Shown here: one piece after another, positions 8,601 through 16,754 of the stretch
Layout: the number at the start of each line of letters is the position of its first letter
How positions within the stretch are numbered: the first letter of the stretch is position 1
Assembly: GCA_958423465.1 (NCBI GenBank)
Contig: CATZRD010000001.1
Location: 92,260 to 156,259 of the forward strand
Direction of reading: 5' to 3'
Length of the DNA: 64,000 bases
Source: an uncultured Oscillospiraceae bacterium
Lineage (GTDB): Bacteria; Bacillota; Clostridia; Oscillospirales; Oscillospiraceae
Translations under genes and position numbers: made by a program
Notes under the pieces: model-generated
What the model was told of the DNA's origin: nothing
What the model saw: only the letters and a program-made list of their open reading frames with translations
Databases searched by the model: none

Positions 8601-11600
8601 AGGACAGGTAGCCGGAGGGGTTCTCCTCGTTTCCAAGGGGGTTCGGCAGCCCCAGCGTATCGGTTAGATCATCCACATACGCGTACTCCAGGGCGGCGTT
8701 GCTGTCGTACCGCCTCCACTTCCGCTGGCGGCGGACGGTCTCCTTAGCCTTATCCTCGATCTCGATCTCGTACCAGTTCAGCTCACCGGCGTCCCGTTCG
8801 GCGTCCGCGCCGCCCTCAGTCTTCGCTCTGGCCCGGAGGACGTAGATGTCCGTCAGGGTGTTGTTGATCTGACCGACGGAGCCGAAGCTGGCCATGGTGT
8901 CCACCAGCCGGCCCACGCCCACCAGGACCGATACGCCGTCATGGTCGCCGTAGGCGATGCCCTTGTTCGGGTCGATTTCGTCACCGTCGCTGTTTGTTCC
9001 CGGCTCGCCGGCGTAGGCGTGAACGCCCTGGGCGTCCACGATGACCCTGACGATCTCCTTGTTGGGGGCGTAGCCCGGCGGCGGGGCCTCCTCCACCAGG
9101 TAGTACACACCGTTGGCCAGACCCTCGCCATCGTTGTCGAACAGCGCGCCGCCGTTGATGGTCACGCCGTCGTGTTCCTTCGTCAGGTCGTCGGTGGTTT
9201 TGGTTTCCAGAGGCCGCGCGCCGGGTTTCAGCCTCAGCTCGCCGGTGGCGGCATCAACATCAACCGCCTTCTCATCATACAGCGCGAATGTCGCCCCGGT
9301 GAGGGTGTTGCCCACCTCGTCCAGACGCTGGACCAGCAGGCGGTCCTGGATATTGGGGACGTTCACCGTGGCGCCGAAGTTGCGCTTGAAGTTGCTCTCC
9401 CGGTGGTTGACCCGCCAGGTCTGGGTGCCGTCCATGTCATCCCAGGTCTCCGCCTCGGAGTAGTAGAAGCCGGTGGAGAATTTTACATGGGACAGCTGTT
9501 CTTTCTTTATAGTCTCATCCGTTGAAAGATTGCCGTGGTCGTCCGCCACCATGAAATAGTAGGAATCGATCTCTCCGGGCAGATCCGGGATGGTGGTCTC
9601 GTAGCCGCCGGAGGCCCCGGGGGAGAACCGGTAGGCGATGCCGTCCAGAGAGGCGTCCCGGGACTGCCTGGACAGCCGGCCGATCAGCGCGCCCAGCTTT
9701 TGGGAGAAATCGTTCTCGCTGTCCTCAGCCTCCAGCACCGGGGTGATGGTCCAGCCCTCCTCGGCGCTGCCGTGGACCAGGCCCCAGTTGCGCATGCTGG
9801 TGATATCGCTATCCTCTTTCGGAGGCTCATCCCCCAGCCAGCCCAGGACCACCGCGAACAGGCCCACCTCGGTTCGTCCTTCTTTGTCAAGCGTATCCTG
9901 ACGGGCTTTGAGGTTCAGCGGCTTTCTCTGAGTTTCCCCGGCCTTTGCCATAAACCGGATCTCCTGGGGGGCGGAGACGATGACGTTGGGGGTGGCGTAT
10001 ACGCCGTTGTTCCAGCGGTCGTTGGACCGGAGGATGTAGGTGCCGTTGATGTTCTCCAGACGCAGGGAGATCTTGTCCAGCGTCCGGTAGCCAGGGTCCC
10101 CGTTTTCCTCCTCCAGCTCCAGCAGCAGGGCGTTCTGGTATGTCAGGCCGCCGGAGGATACCACCGTGCCCACGCAGTAGGGCTGGTACTGGGTGTACAG
10201 GTCCGCCAGACTCAGGAGCTTACCGGCCCGGGTGCCCATCTGCCCGCTGTAGCGGAGGGTCAGGCTGCCGCTCGCGTCGGTCTCGCCGGTGGCGATGACC
10301 TTGTTTTCCACCGGGGCCGTGGGGTCGCCGGAGGTCCACTCGTCAAAATCGTTATCCTGGGGCTTCACCACCCGCAGGTTGAACTGGACGCCTTCGAGGC
10401 CCTCGCCGTCCTGGTCCACCTTTTTGATGTAGGTGGGGGCGATCTCCTGCAGGTTGTACTTCAGGCGCATATTGGAGTCGAAGCCGCCCCGCTCCAGATA
10501 GAAGAAGTCCAGGGTGTGGTAGGTGTCGTCGTCGTAGATCCAGCCGGTTTTCGCTTCATTTTTCCGGAACCGCTGGACCGTGCCGTCGATGGTGACCTCC
10601 ACTTTCCTGGCGTTGGCCAGCGCGGTTTGGTAGTTCCCTTCGGTCAAATTTGCCGCTACACCATCGATCTTCACCGAGCCGCGGTCCCCGCCCTCGATGG
10701 CCGCAAGAATGTACTGGTCCAGAAGAGTGGAGGCGTTTTCCAGGCTAACTCCATTCTTATAAACGCCCTCATTCACCACCACCTCGCCGGTGGCAAAGTT
10801 GATGTTCAGGGTGGCCGCGTCGTGGTTGCCGCCTATGTCGCCCACCAGCACGCCGTCCAGGAACACCCACACGTCATCGTCTCCCCTGAAGTCGTAGGTG
10901 ATGTCCTTGTCCTGGTCGGTCTTGCCGTCCTTGGGCTGGATGAACTGGGTGGACATATGGACCCCGAAGAAGTGGTTCAGAGCTTTGTCTGCGCGGTCAT
11001 TAATGCCGACATAGCCCTTTCCCGTATTCGTGGCCTCGTTAAAGGGGAAAAACCCGATACAATTCCCCATATTGTAGATGGTGAAGGCCTTGCCGTCCTC
11101 GTTGAGCTGGGCGGAGGTCTTGGCGCTGTCGAAACGGAAGTACCCCTCCTCGTCTATCTGGAGCAGGCCCATGACGTTGGGGTAGGTCTCCCGGCTCGCT
11201 ACATTCTCGTCGGGGTCGAAGAGGTAATCCAGCGGATCGTTTTTAGATGTATTAGCCACAGTTGTGGTGCCATCAGCATTCAGCGTACCTTCGTCGATGA
11301 CCTGCCCCGCCCGGACCGTCGGGTAGCCGTCCTGGTTCAGCAGGCGGTAGACGATGTTCTCCGTCACCGCCGCGCTGCCCGACCACTCGTTGATGTGTCT
11401 GGCGGTGCGATCAATTTTTCCGTCTCCGTCCGAGGTAAACTTCAGGGCGTGGCCCGCGTTGATGCCGCCATCGTAGACAGCTTCGTCCAGTTTGGAAGAA
11501 TTCAATTCCTTTATTACATTACCGTTTTCGTCTTTTACCACACCCCCGTTTTCATCTGTCTTCGGTACATACCCTCTATCATACAGGTCGATCTTATTGC

Positions 11601-12303
11601 CGTCCTCTGTGGAATTGCCCTTGACCCAGTAGTCGAAGAGGTCGATGGTGGTTCCCGCCGGGGACACGCCCTGGGCCGGCTCCGGCGGCTCCGGGGCGGT
11701 GACAGCCGTGCATAGGGCGTGATATTCAGTGTTTCCAGATCCACTCCAGCCGCCGAATAACCTGTCCCCCTGATTGCTGCTGGCAGCAACATCGATCTCT
11801 TCGCCGCCATAGGTGACCAAGGCGGACAGGCGATACAGGCCCGCCTTATTTCCTGTTCCTTCTGCGACTGTGAATTGGGAAGCATCGGCCTTGGACACAA
11901 GTTGGAGGCTCCCAACGCCATTCGTTTGTCCGTATCGAATTATCTGCAAATACTGCTTGTTCCCGCCGCTTCCGGTGGTGATGTAGTATTTGCCCTCTCC
12001 GGCGGGCTCAAGAGTCCAGATCTTGATCCGGTCCGCGATGGATTGGCTGTCACATGCCGCCGTCCACTCGCCGTTTTTCTCGCTGACGCCGCTGACGGGC
12101 ACGCTTTTCAGCGAGACCTGGTCACCGGCCGTCGCTTCCGCCGTCATGGCCATTTTATGCCCCGGATTCACAATGGCGAAGGTCGCCCCGCCCAGCGGAT
12201 CGTCGTCCCCCTCCGCCAGGGCGGGAAGCGCCGCCACGGGAAATACGCTCAGCGCCATGACCAGCGCCAGCGCCGCGCTGAGGAAACGTCTCCAATGCTT
12301 CAT
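5698..12303 (-). CDS. Giant SLH-anchored adhesin-like protein (fibro-slime, SpaA-like, FctA-like domains)
   Basis: A 2,201-residue secreted protein. A signal peptide ends near ALPALAEG (residue 31). Residues of about 40-180 may be a ricin-like trefoil. A fibro-slime domain spans about 330-640, with DDDVWVFLDGVLVGDIGGNH near 475. Prealbumin-like SpaA/Cna-B modules occur at about 650 (YIKKVDQDGEGLEGVQFNL) and 1005 (GNTLTGATFALYDE). Two tandem FctA-like repeats lie at about 1520-1800, then a DUF11-like domain (1805-1935) and a Pro/Asp/Glu-rich linker. Three SLH domains (about 1950-2120, each with GYPDGS-RP-ITRAE) would bind secondary cell-wall polymer. No LPXTG motif is present, so anchoring appears to be through the S-layer mode. 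The start at 12303 has GGGAGGG upstream and fits the signal peptide. Confidence 0.85.
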   Translation of the reverse strand: MKHWRRFLSAALALVMALSVFPVAALPALAEGDDDPLGGATFAIVNPGHKMAMTAEATAGDQVSLKSVPVSGVSEKNGEWTAACDSQSIADRIKIWTLEPAGEGKYYITTGSGGNKQYLQIIRYGQTNGVGSLQLVSKADASQFTVAEGTGNKAGLYRLSALVTYGGEEIDVAASSNQGDRLFGGWSGSGNTEYHALCTAVTAPEPPEPAQGVSPAGTTIDLFDYWVKGNSTEDGNKIDLYDRGYVPKTDENGGVVKDENGNVIKELNSSKLDEAVYDGGINAGHALKFTSDGDGKIDRTARHINEWSGSAAVTENIVYRLLNQDGYPTVRAGQVIDEGTLNADGTTTVANTSKNDPLDYLFDPDENVASRETYPNVMGLLQIDEEGYFRFDSAKTSAQLNEDGKAFTIYNMGNCIGFFPFNEATNTGKGYVGINDRADKALNHFFGVHMSTQFIQPKDGKTDQDKDITYDFRGDDDVWVFLDGVLVGDIGGNHDAATLNINFATGEVVVNEGVYKNGVSLENASTLLDQYILAAIEGGDRGSVKIDGVAANLTEGNYQTALANARKVEVTIDGTVQRFRKNEAKTGWIYDDDTYHTLDFFYLERGGFDSNMRLKYNLQEIAPTYIKKVDQDGEGLEGVQFNLRVVKPQDNDFDEWTSGDPTAPVENKVIATGETDASGSLTLRYSGQMGTRAGKLLSLADLYTQYQPYCVGTVVSSGGLTYQNALLLELEEENGDPGYRTLDKISLRLENINGTYILRSNDRWNNGVYATPNVIVSAPQEIRFMAKAGETQRKPLNLKARQDTLDKEGRTEVGLFAVVLGWLGDEPPKEDSDITSMRNWGLVHGSAEEGWTITPVLEAEDSENDFSQKLGALIGRLSRQSRDASLDGIAYRFSPGASGGYETTIPDLPGEIDSYYFMVADDHGNLSTDETIKKEQLSHVKFSTGFYYSEAETWDDMDGTQTWRVNHRESNFKRNFGATVNVPNIQDRLLVQRLDEVGNTLTGATFALYDEKAVDVDAATGELRLKPGARPLETKTTDDLTKEHDGVTINGGALFDNDGEGLANGVYYLVEEAPPPGYAPNKEIVRVIVDAQGVHAYAGEPGTNSDGDEIDPNKGIAYGDHDGVSVLVGVGRLVDTMASFGSVGQINNTLTDIYVLRARAKTEGGADAERDAGELNWYEIEIEDKAKETVRRQRKWRRYDSNAALEYAYVDDLTDTLGLPNPLGNEENPSGYLSSSGWNWLLVSQNYWGIYDQGRSYQEIDLADYSPAVQAAVNKEISKKTPLPHREPSTDDTWQDDAIWSDGYTTYGNKILNGLFSGSTTVRFASASRTSLSVTKVVEGEEAPEDAQFAFDLGFTYTATPLASNRDSKVVGDIDLAEPALAGEYPYRVTDEDDYEIETGTLTIGKDGDKYKIVSMEPVSAALTDAAGADAPAGEGRFQNERLWLSDQETLTIENLPAGTTYTVTEDEAAQYETAVEGTSTANSAPTLDQENCTASNKLSAAGQSDAVTFTNTYDPDQPDDPKPESVKLALTVSKTWTGETFPEGFAYTAKFKLEADEGNPDGAALPDNAESLTITGEEKTGSFDPITFTEVGTYTFTVSEVAGDAQGVAYDDTKYTVTVEVTESETDSVTLAIGPVTYTDASGGSATGLTFTNTYTPDQPDDPKPTPVTLPLTVSKTWEGGPFPEGFAKAATFQIKQVDTDAPLVTVPGDITITGNETASFGDITFTEVGTYTFTVSEVAGDTLGVAYDGTRYTVTVTVTESETDPAKLAIGAVTYTDANGGSADSLSFTNTYEKPDEPDPGPDDPELHPDISVTKELVEVNGRPYRGGPVEEYDDLTYAITVKNTGDVILYNVDLRDFAPDELVPDGKDRWKWDELDVGEEKTVEFYAWVDQGAEGRLTNRVEVTGESEDGETVEDQDRETVRVEEPYEPPTPPDEPDEPDEPVPPPEDLNTRDHVAYIIGYPDGSVRPEGSITRAEVATIFFRLLTDEARETYWCQVNGYTDVPYESWFNNAISTLSNMGIVSGYPDGSFRPDAPITRAELTKIAVGFFQYADQYFTYLGNFSDVAGNEWYASFLAAASALGLIEGYPDGSFRPDAAITRAETCTVVNRTLGRRPHKDHLLPWSEMITWPDNQMIEAWYYPQIQEATNSHDYRWTSLTELLETATVENWTEKLPERDWAALEQVWSTAHSAPGGEVMG
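7053..7132 (-). repeat. FctA-like coding repeat, copy B
   Basis: This 80-bp stretch inside the giant gene matches 7467-7546 at 77 of 80 positions, at an offset of 414 bp. It encodes the ITFTEVGTYTFTVSEVAGD core of the second FctA-like module. Confidence 0.85.
7467..7546 (-). repeat. FctA-like coding repeat, copy A
   Basis: This is the partner of 7053-7132 and belongs to the first FctA-like module. Such high nucleotide identity within a longer, more diverged protein repeat suggests recent duplication or gene conversion limited to this segment. Confidence 0.85.
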
Positions 12304-12401
12304 ACGGTATCCCTCCCAAGATGATGAACTGCCGGGGCCTGTCCGGCAGAAATAACGCCGCGATATGGACAAATTCAGCAAGATATCATAACCAGACCTA
12401 T

Positions 12402-12430
12402 ATTATATCGCCTGGCGGCGGGGATAGCAA
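12402..12430 (-). promoter_or_regulatory. Promoter of giant surface-protein gene
   Basis: On the minus strand, TTGCTA (12430-12425) is 17 bases from a perfect TATAAT (12407-12402). The leader of about 95 bases contains a small hairpin (CTGCCGG and CCGGCAG, 12329-12349) before the GGGAGGG ribosome site. Confidence 0.75.
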
Positions 12431-12460
12431 GACGGATTTTACAATTGGGGAAAATTTTCA

Positions 12461-12490
12461 GGCCCGGCGGGTGAGCTTACCCGCCGGGCC
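12461..12490 (-). terminator. Terminator of NifX-like gene
   Basis: A perfect 12-bp hairpin (GGCCCGGCGGGT and its complement, six-base loop) lies 25 bases past the stop of the NifX-like gene. On the minus strand it is followed by TGAAAATTTTCC. Confidence 0.8.
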
Positions 12491-12515
12491 TTGCCGTATG
12501 CTGCCGCTGATACGA

Positions 12516-12941
12516 TCAGCCGTTGCAGTTACCGTGGCGGCACTCGTGGCCCTGGCCGCCGTGGTGGCCGCAGGAGCCGCAGTCGTGGCCCTCCCCCTCG
12601 TGATGGTGGTTGCAGACGGTGTCGGGGTCGAACCGCAGGGAGCCGTTCAGAAACGCCTCCACCGCTTGATCCGCCATGCCGATGACGCCGGGATAGAGCA
12701 TGATGCCCTGCTCCATGAGGGCGGCCCGGGCGCCGCCGCCGATGCCGCCGCAGATGAGCACGTCGGCCTTCATCTGGGCCAGGAGGGCGGCCAGAGCGCC
12801 GTGGCCGGTACCGTTGGTGGGCAGGGTGACAGAGCTGACCACCCTGCCATTTTCCACCTGATAGAGCTTGAACTGCTCAGTGTGGCCGAAGTGCTGGAAG
12901 ATCTGGCCGTTTTCCTTGTCGTAGGTGACCGCGATACGCAT
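12516..12941 (-). CDS. NifX/NifB-type (dinitrogenase Fe-Mo cofactor-like) metal-binding protein
   Basis: A 141-residue protein whose first 105 residues form the dinitrogenase iron-molybdenum cofactor fold: IAVTYDKENGQIFQHFGHTE at the start, ADVLICGGIGGGARAAL in the middle. The tail, about 30 residues, is packed with His, Cys and Gly (HHHEGEGHDCGSCGHHGG) and probably binds metal. The start at 12941 is used because the protein family begins at MRIAVTYD and GAAGGA lies upstream; a longer in-frame reading has no family similarity. No nitrogenase genes are nearby, so a general metal or Fe-S handling role is more likely than nitrogen fixation. Confidence 0.85.
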   Translation of the reverse strand: MRIAVTYDKENGQIFQHFGHTEQFKLYQVENGRVVSSVTLPTNGTGHGALAALLAQMKADVLICGGIGGGARAALMEQGIMLYPGVIGMADQAVEAFLNGSLRFDPDTVCNHHHEGEGHDCGSCGHHGGQGHECRHGNCNG

Positions 12942-12991
12942 AGAAGCATCCTTCTTTCCTGAAAATTTATTGCAGAATACTTTCTTGATCC

Positions 12992-13060
12992 CAGCGCGAA
13001 ACACGGTTTCGCGCCAAAAGTTTTTCCTTTGAGTCTTTCCTTTTTTCAAAAAGGAAAGAC
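12992..13060. repeat. Paired hairpins between valS and NifX-like gene
   Basis: Two inverted repeats are adjacent: GCGCGAAAC/GTTTCGCGC and CTTTCCTTTTT/AAAAAGGAAAG. Between them lies a run that reads AAAAACTTTT on the minus strand. The second hairpin begins right after the valS stop and probably terminates it. The pattern of a TTTTGAAAA hairpin followed by AAAACTTTT recurs at 32590-32612. Confidence 0.5.
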
Positions 13061-13067
13061 TGTATTC

Positions 13068-15722
13068 CTACTTGCCCAGCGCCTCCAGAGACGCGGTGAG
13101 CTGGGCGATGAGGGCCCGGAGCTTTTCCGCCTGGTCCCGCTGGTTCTGGACGATGTGGGCGGGAGCCTTGGAGGTGAATGCCTCGTTGGAGAGCTTGCTC
13201 TCGATGCCTTTCAGGTGTCCCTCGGCCTTGGCCTTCTCCTTGGCCAGGCGTGCCCGCCCGGCGTCCAGATCCACCAGCTCCGCCAGGGGCATAAAGAGCC
13301 GGGCGGCGTGGGTGATGACCTCCACCATGCCCTTGCCGCGCATCTCGTCGCTGCTGCCGGCCTCCCCGGCGGGGATCACCTCCACCTCCGAGGCCCCGGC
13401 CAGCCTCTTGAAGAAGGGCGCGCCGCTTACAAACACGTCCCGGTCGGTGGTGGCGATGGTGAGCTGCACCCTCTTGCCGGGGGCCACGTTCATCTCTGAC
13501 CGGCGGGCGCGGACGGCCCGGATGGCGTCCATCACCAGCTCCATGGCGTTCTCCTCCTCCGGGAAGGCCAGGGACTCGTCGTACACCGGCCAGGCGCTGG
13601 TCATGATAAACGCGCTGTCCTCCCCCGCCAGATGGGGCAGGGCCTGGTAGATCTCCTCGGTGATGAAGGGCATATAGGGATGCAGCAGCTTCAGCACCTG
13701 GATGAGCGCATAGCACAGCACGCTCTGGGCGTTTTCGGCGGTCTCCGTACACTGGAGGCGGCCCTTGGTCAGCTCGATATACCAGTCGCAGTAGGTGTCC
13801 CAGATGAAGTCGTAGATCTTGGCGGAGGCCACGCCCAGCTCGTAGGCGTCCATGTTCTCCGTAACTTCCCGGATCAGGGTGTTCAGCTTGGAGAGGACCC
13901 ACTTGTCCTCCAGCTCCAGCTTTTCGGGGAGTCTCACCTCGTCGATGGTCAGGTTCATCATGACGAAGCGGCTGGCGTTCCAGATCTTGTTGGCGAAGTT
14001 GCGCATGGCCTCGCACTTCTCCTCGTAGAAGCGCATATCGTTGCCGGGGCTGTTGCCGGTGATGAGGTTGAAGCGCAGGGCGTCCGCGCCGTACCGGTCC
14101 GCCATCTCCAGGGGATCGATGCCGTTGCCCAGGGACTTGGACATTTTGCGGCCCTGGCTGTCCCGGACCAGGCCGTGGATCAGCACCTTCTCAAAGGGAT
14201 ACTTCTTCATCTGCTCGCAGCCGGAGAAGATCATCCGGGCTACCCAGAAGAAAATGATGTCGTAGCCCGTCACCAGCACGCTGGTGGGATAGAAGTAGTC
14301 CAGCTCCGGGGTCTTGTCCGGCCAGCCCAGGGTGGAGAAGGGCCACAGGGCGGAAGAGAACCAGGTGTCCAGTACGTCCTCCTCCCGGACGATGTTTTTG
14401 CTGCCGCACTTGGCGCAGCAGGCGGGGTCCTCCCGGTCCACGGTGATGTGTCCGCAGTCGGAGCAGGTCCAGGCGGGGATCTGGTGGCCCCACCAGAGCT
14501 GGCGGGAGATGCACCAGTCATGGACGTTCTCCATCCAGTTGGTGTAGGTCTTGCTGAACCGCTCGGGGATGAACTGGACCTCGCCGTCCCGGACCACCCG
14601 CAGGGCCTCCTTGGCCAGCGGCTCCATCTTCACGAACCACTGGGCGGAGATGAGAGGCTCCACGTCGCTGCCGCAGCGGTAGCAGGTGCCCACGTTGTGG
14701 CTGTAGTCCTCGGTCTTTTCCATGAGGCCCAGGGCCTCCATGTCCGCCACCACGGCCTTCCGGGCCTCATAGCGGTCCATGCCGCAGTATTTTCCGCCGT
14801 TTTCGTTGATTTTGCCGTTGTCATCGATGACCCGGATGGTGTCCAGATTGTGCCGCAGGCCCACCTCGAAGTCGTTGGGGTCGTGGGCGGGGGTCATCTT
14901 CACGCAGCCGGTGCCGAAGTCCATCTCCACGTAGTCGTCGGCCACAATGGGGATCTCCCGGTCCATGAGGGGCAGGATGCAGGTCTTGCCCACCAGATGG
15001 GCGTAGCGCTCATCGTGGGGGTTCACCGCCACGCCGGTATCGCCCATCATGGTCTCCGGCCGGGTGGTGGCCACCACCAGATACCCGCTGCCGTCGGCCA
15101 GGGGATAGCGCATATGCCAGAGATGGCCGGGCTTGTCCTGGTACTCCACCTCCGCGTCGCTCAGGGCGGTGACACAGTGGGGGCACCAGTTGATGATGCG
15201 GCTGCCCTTGTAAATGAGGCCCTTGTCGTACAGCGCGCAGAAGGCCTCCCGCACCGCCTTGGAAAGGCCCTCGTCCATGGTGAACCGGGCCCGGTCCCAG
15301 TCGGCGGAGATCCCCAGCTTCCGCTGCTGCTCCACGATGCGGGAGCCGTACTGATTCTTCCACTCCCAGACCCGCTCCAGAAACTTCTCCCGGCCCAGGT
15401 CGTATCGGGTAAGGCCCTCCTTCTTCCGCAGCTCCTCCTCCACCTTGATCTGGGTGGCGATGCCGGCGTGGTCCGTGCCGGGGAGGTACAGGGCCTCGTA
15501 GCCCTGCATCCGCTTATAGCGGATCAGCATATCCTGGAGGGAATCGTCCATGGCGTGGCCCATGTGGAGCTGGCCGGTGACGTTGGGGGGCGGCATGACG
15601 ATGGTAAAGGGCTTTTTGTCCGGGTCAGGCTCCGCGTGGAAGCACCCCGCGTCCAGCCAGGCCTGGTAGATCTTCCCCTCCACCTCCTGGGGCTCATAGG
15701 TCTTTGGCAGTTCTTTTCTCAT
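13068..15722 (-). CDS. valS: Valyl-tRNA synthetase
   Basis: An 884-residue class Ia synthetase that charges tRNA-Val in the cytoplasm. The HIGH motif appears as HMGH in PPPNVTGQLHMGHAMD near the N-terminus, and KMSKS is present in GRKMSKSLGNGIDP. An editing domain lies between them. A four-Cys zinc-ribbon-like insert (CSDCGH, then CCAKCG) sits before KMSKS. The C-terminal 60 residues form the usual coiled-coil arm (KEKAKAEGHLKGIESKLSNE). The start MRKELPKTYEP at 15722 is preferred over one eight codons upstream, since the latter overlaps the T-box terminator region. Expression is controlled by the T-box leader upstream. Confidence 0.97.
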   Translation of the reverse strand: MRKELPKTYEPQEVEGKIYQAWLDAGCFHAEPDPDKKPFTIVMPPPNVTGQLHMGHAMDDSLQDMLIRYKRMQGYEALYLPGTDHAGIATQIKVEEELRKKEGLTRYDLGREKFLERVWEWKNQYGSRIVEQQRKLGISADWDRARFTMDEGLSKAVREAFCALYDKGLIYKGSRIINWCPHCVTALSDAEVEYQDKPGHLWHMRYPLADGSGYLVVATTRPETMMGDTGVAVNPHDERYAHLVGKTCILPLMDREIPIVADDYVEMDFGTGCVKMTPAHDPNDFEVGLRHNLDTIRVIDDNGKINENGGKYCGMDRYEARKAVVADMEALGLMEKTEDYSHNVGTCYRCGSDVEPLISAQWFVKMEPLAKEALRVVRDGEVQFIPERFSKTYTNWMENVHDWCISRQLWWGHQIPAWTCSDCGHITVDREDPACCAKCGSKNIVREEDVLDTWFSSALWPFSTLGWPDKTPELDYFYPTSVLVTGYDIIFFWVARMIFSGCEQMKKYPFEKVLIHGLVRDSQGRKMSKSLGNGIDPLEMADRYGADALRFNLITGNSPGNDMRFYEEKCEAMRNFANKIWNASRFVMMNLTIDEVRLPEKLELEDKWVLSKLNTLIREVTENMDAYELGVASAKIYDFIWDTYCDWYIELTKGRLQCTETAENAQSVLCYALIQVLKLLHPYMPFITEEIYQALPHLAGEDSAFIMTSAWPVYDESLAFPEEENAMELVMDAIRAVRARRSEMNVAPGKRVQLTIATTDRDVFVSGAPFFKRLAGASEVEVIPAGEAGSSDEMRGKGMVEVITHAARLFMPLAELVDLDAGRARLAKEKAKAEGHLKGIESKLSNEAFTSKAPAHIVQNQRDQAEKLRALIAQLTASLEALGK

Positions 15723-15737
15723 GTTGACACTCCTTTT

Positions 15738-16004
15738 CCGGGGCAAAAAAATCGCCCCGAGCTGATTTGCTCAGGGCGAATCATCATCGATCCGCGGTAC
15801 CACCTGAATTCCCCCGGAAAAGCTCCGGGGACGCTCTTGCCTCTGTAACGGGAGGACCCGCCGGCGTCTACTGGGAGCGGCTGCGCTCCGTTGGGGCCGA
15901 GGCTCCGGGACGACCTTCCGCGCCGGTGGGGACCGCCTTGCACCGAACCGGCGGCTCTCTGTACCCTGGGAGGACGCGTACTCCTTCCCTTCCATGCCTT
16001 TTAC
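15738..16004 (-). promoter_or_regulatory. T-box leader of valS
   Basis: The minus-strand leader contains the T-box core TGGTACCGCGG (15802-15792), whose UGGU can pair with the acceptor end of tRNA-Val including discriminator A. It is followed by a terminator hairpin (CGCCC-GAGC arms, 15752-15778) and seven Us. Stem I features are visible upstream: an AGAGA K-turn element and a GUCGUC stretch (15914-15909) that can supply a GUC valine specifier. Uncharged tRNA-Val would favour the antiterminator and allow valS transcription. The specifier placement is tentative; the T-box identity is firm. Confidence 0.92.
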
Positions 16005-16010
16005 CCTATC

Positions 16011-16039
16011 AGTATACGCAAAACCCCCGGCTTTGTCAA
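16011..16039 (-). promoter_or_regulatory. Promoter of valS T-box transcript
   Basis: On the minus strand, consensus TTGACA (16039-16034) is 17 bases from TATACT (16016-16011), which places the transcript start near 16004. Confidence 0.8.
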
Positions 16040-16046
16040 GGCCGCC

Positions 16047-16754
16047 TCAGCTCATTTTCAGGATCTCCCGCTTCAGCCGGCCGATGATCCGCTTCTCCAG
16101 CCGGGAGATGTAGCTCTGAGAGATGCCCAGCAGGTCCGCCACCTCCTTCTGGGTCCGTTCCCGCCGCCCCTCCAGACCGAAGCGCAGGGTGATGATCTCC
16201 CGCTCCCGGCTGCTGAGCTTGGCGATGGCGGCGTCCAGAAGCTGCCGGTCCACGTCCGCCTCGATGGGCCGCATGACGGTGTCCGCCTCGGTGCCCAGCA
16301 CGTCGCTGAGCAGCAGCTCGTTGCCGTCCCAGTCCGTGTTCAGCGGTTCGTCCAGGCTCACCTCGTTGCGCTGGGAGGCGTTTTTCCGGAGATACATGAG
16401 GATCTCGTTTTCAATGCACCGGCTGGCGTAGGTGGCCAGCTTGATGTTCCGGTCGCAGCGGTAGGTGCCCACCGCCTTGATGAGGCCGATGGTGCCGATG
16501 GAGATCAGGTCCTCGATGTTGATTCCCGTGTTCTCGAACCGCCGGGCGATGTACACCACCAGCCGGAGGTTCCGCTCGATGAGGGTCTGGCGCACCGCCT
16601 CCTCCCCGGACTCCAGCCGGCCCAGCAGCTCTGCCTCCTCCTCCCGGGTGAGAGGCGGCGGCAGAGTGTCGCTGCCGCCGATATAGTGGACGCTCTCCCG
16701 GGGCAAAAGCCGCAGCAGCAGCTTTCGGATGATCGCCAGCAGCTTACGCGGCAT
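16047..16754 (-). CDS. sigE: Sporulation sigma factor sigma-E (pro-form)
   Basis: A 235-residue sigma-70-family protein. The first 23 or so residues form the hydrophobic/basic pro-sequence (LLAIIRKLLLRLL), and VHYIGGSD matches the SpoIIGA processing site region. Region 2 contains RNLRLVVYIARRFENTGIN and IKLATYASRCIENEI; region 4 contains GISQSYISRLEKR. Sigma-E directs mother-cell transcription after asymmetric division. The gene overlaps the end of spoIIGA by 11 bases and is cotranscribed with it. Confidence 0.97.
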   Translation of the reverse strand: MPRKLLAIIRKLLLRLLPRESVHYIGGSDTLPPPLTREEEAELLGRLESGEEAVRQTLIERNLRLVVYIARRFENTGINIEDLISIGTIGLIKAVGTYRCDRNIKLATYASRCIENEILMYLRKNASQRNEVSLDEPLNTDWDGNELLLSDVLGTEADTVMRPIEADVDRQLLDAAIAKLSSREREIITLRFGLEGRRERTQKEVADLLGISQSYISRLEKRIIGRLKREILKMS

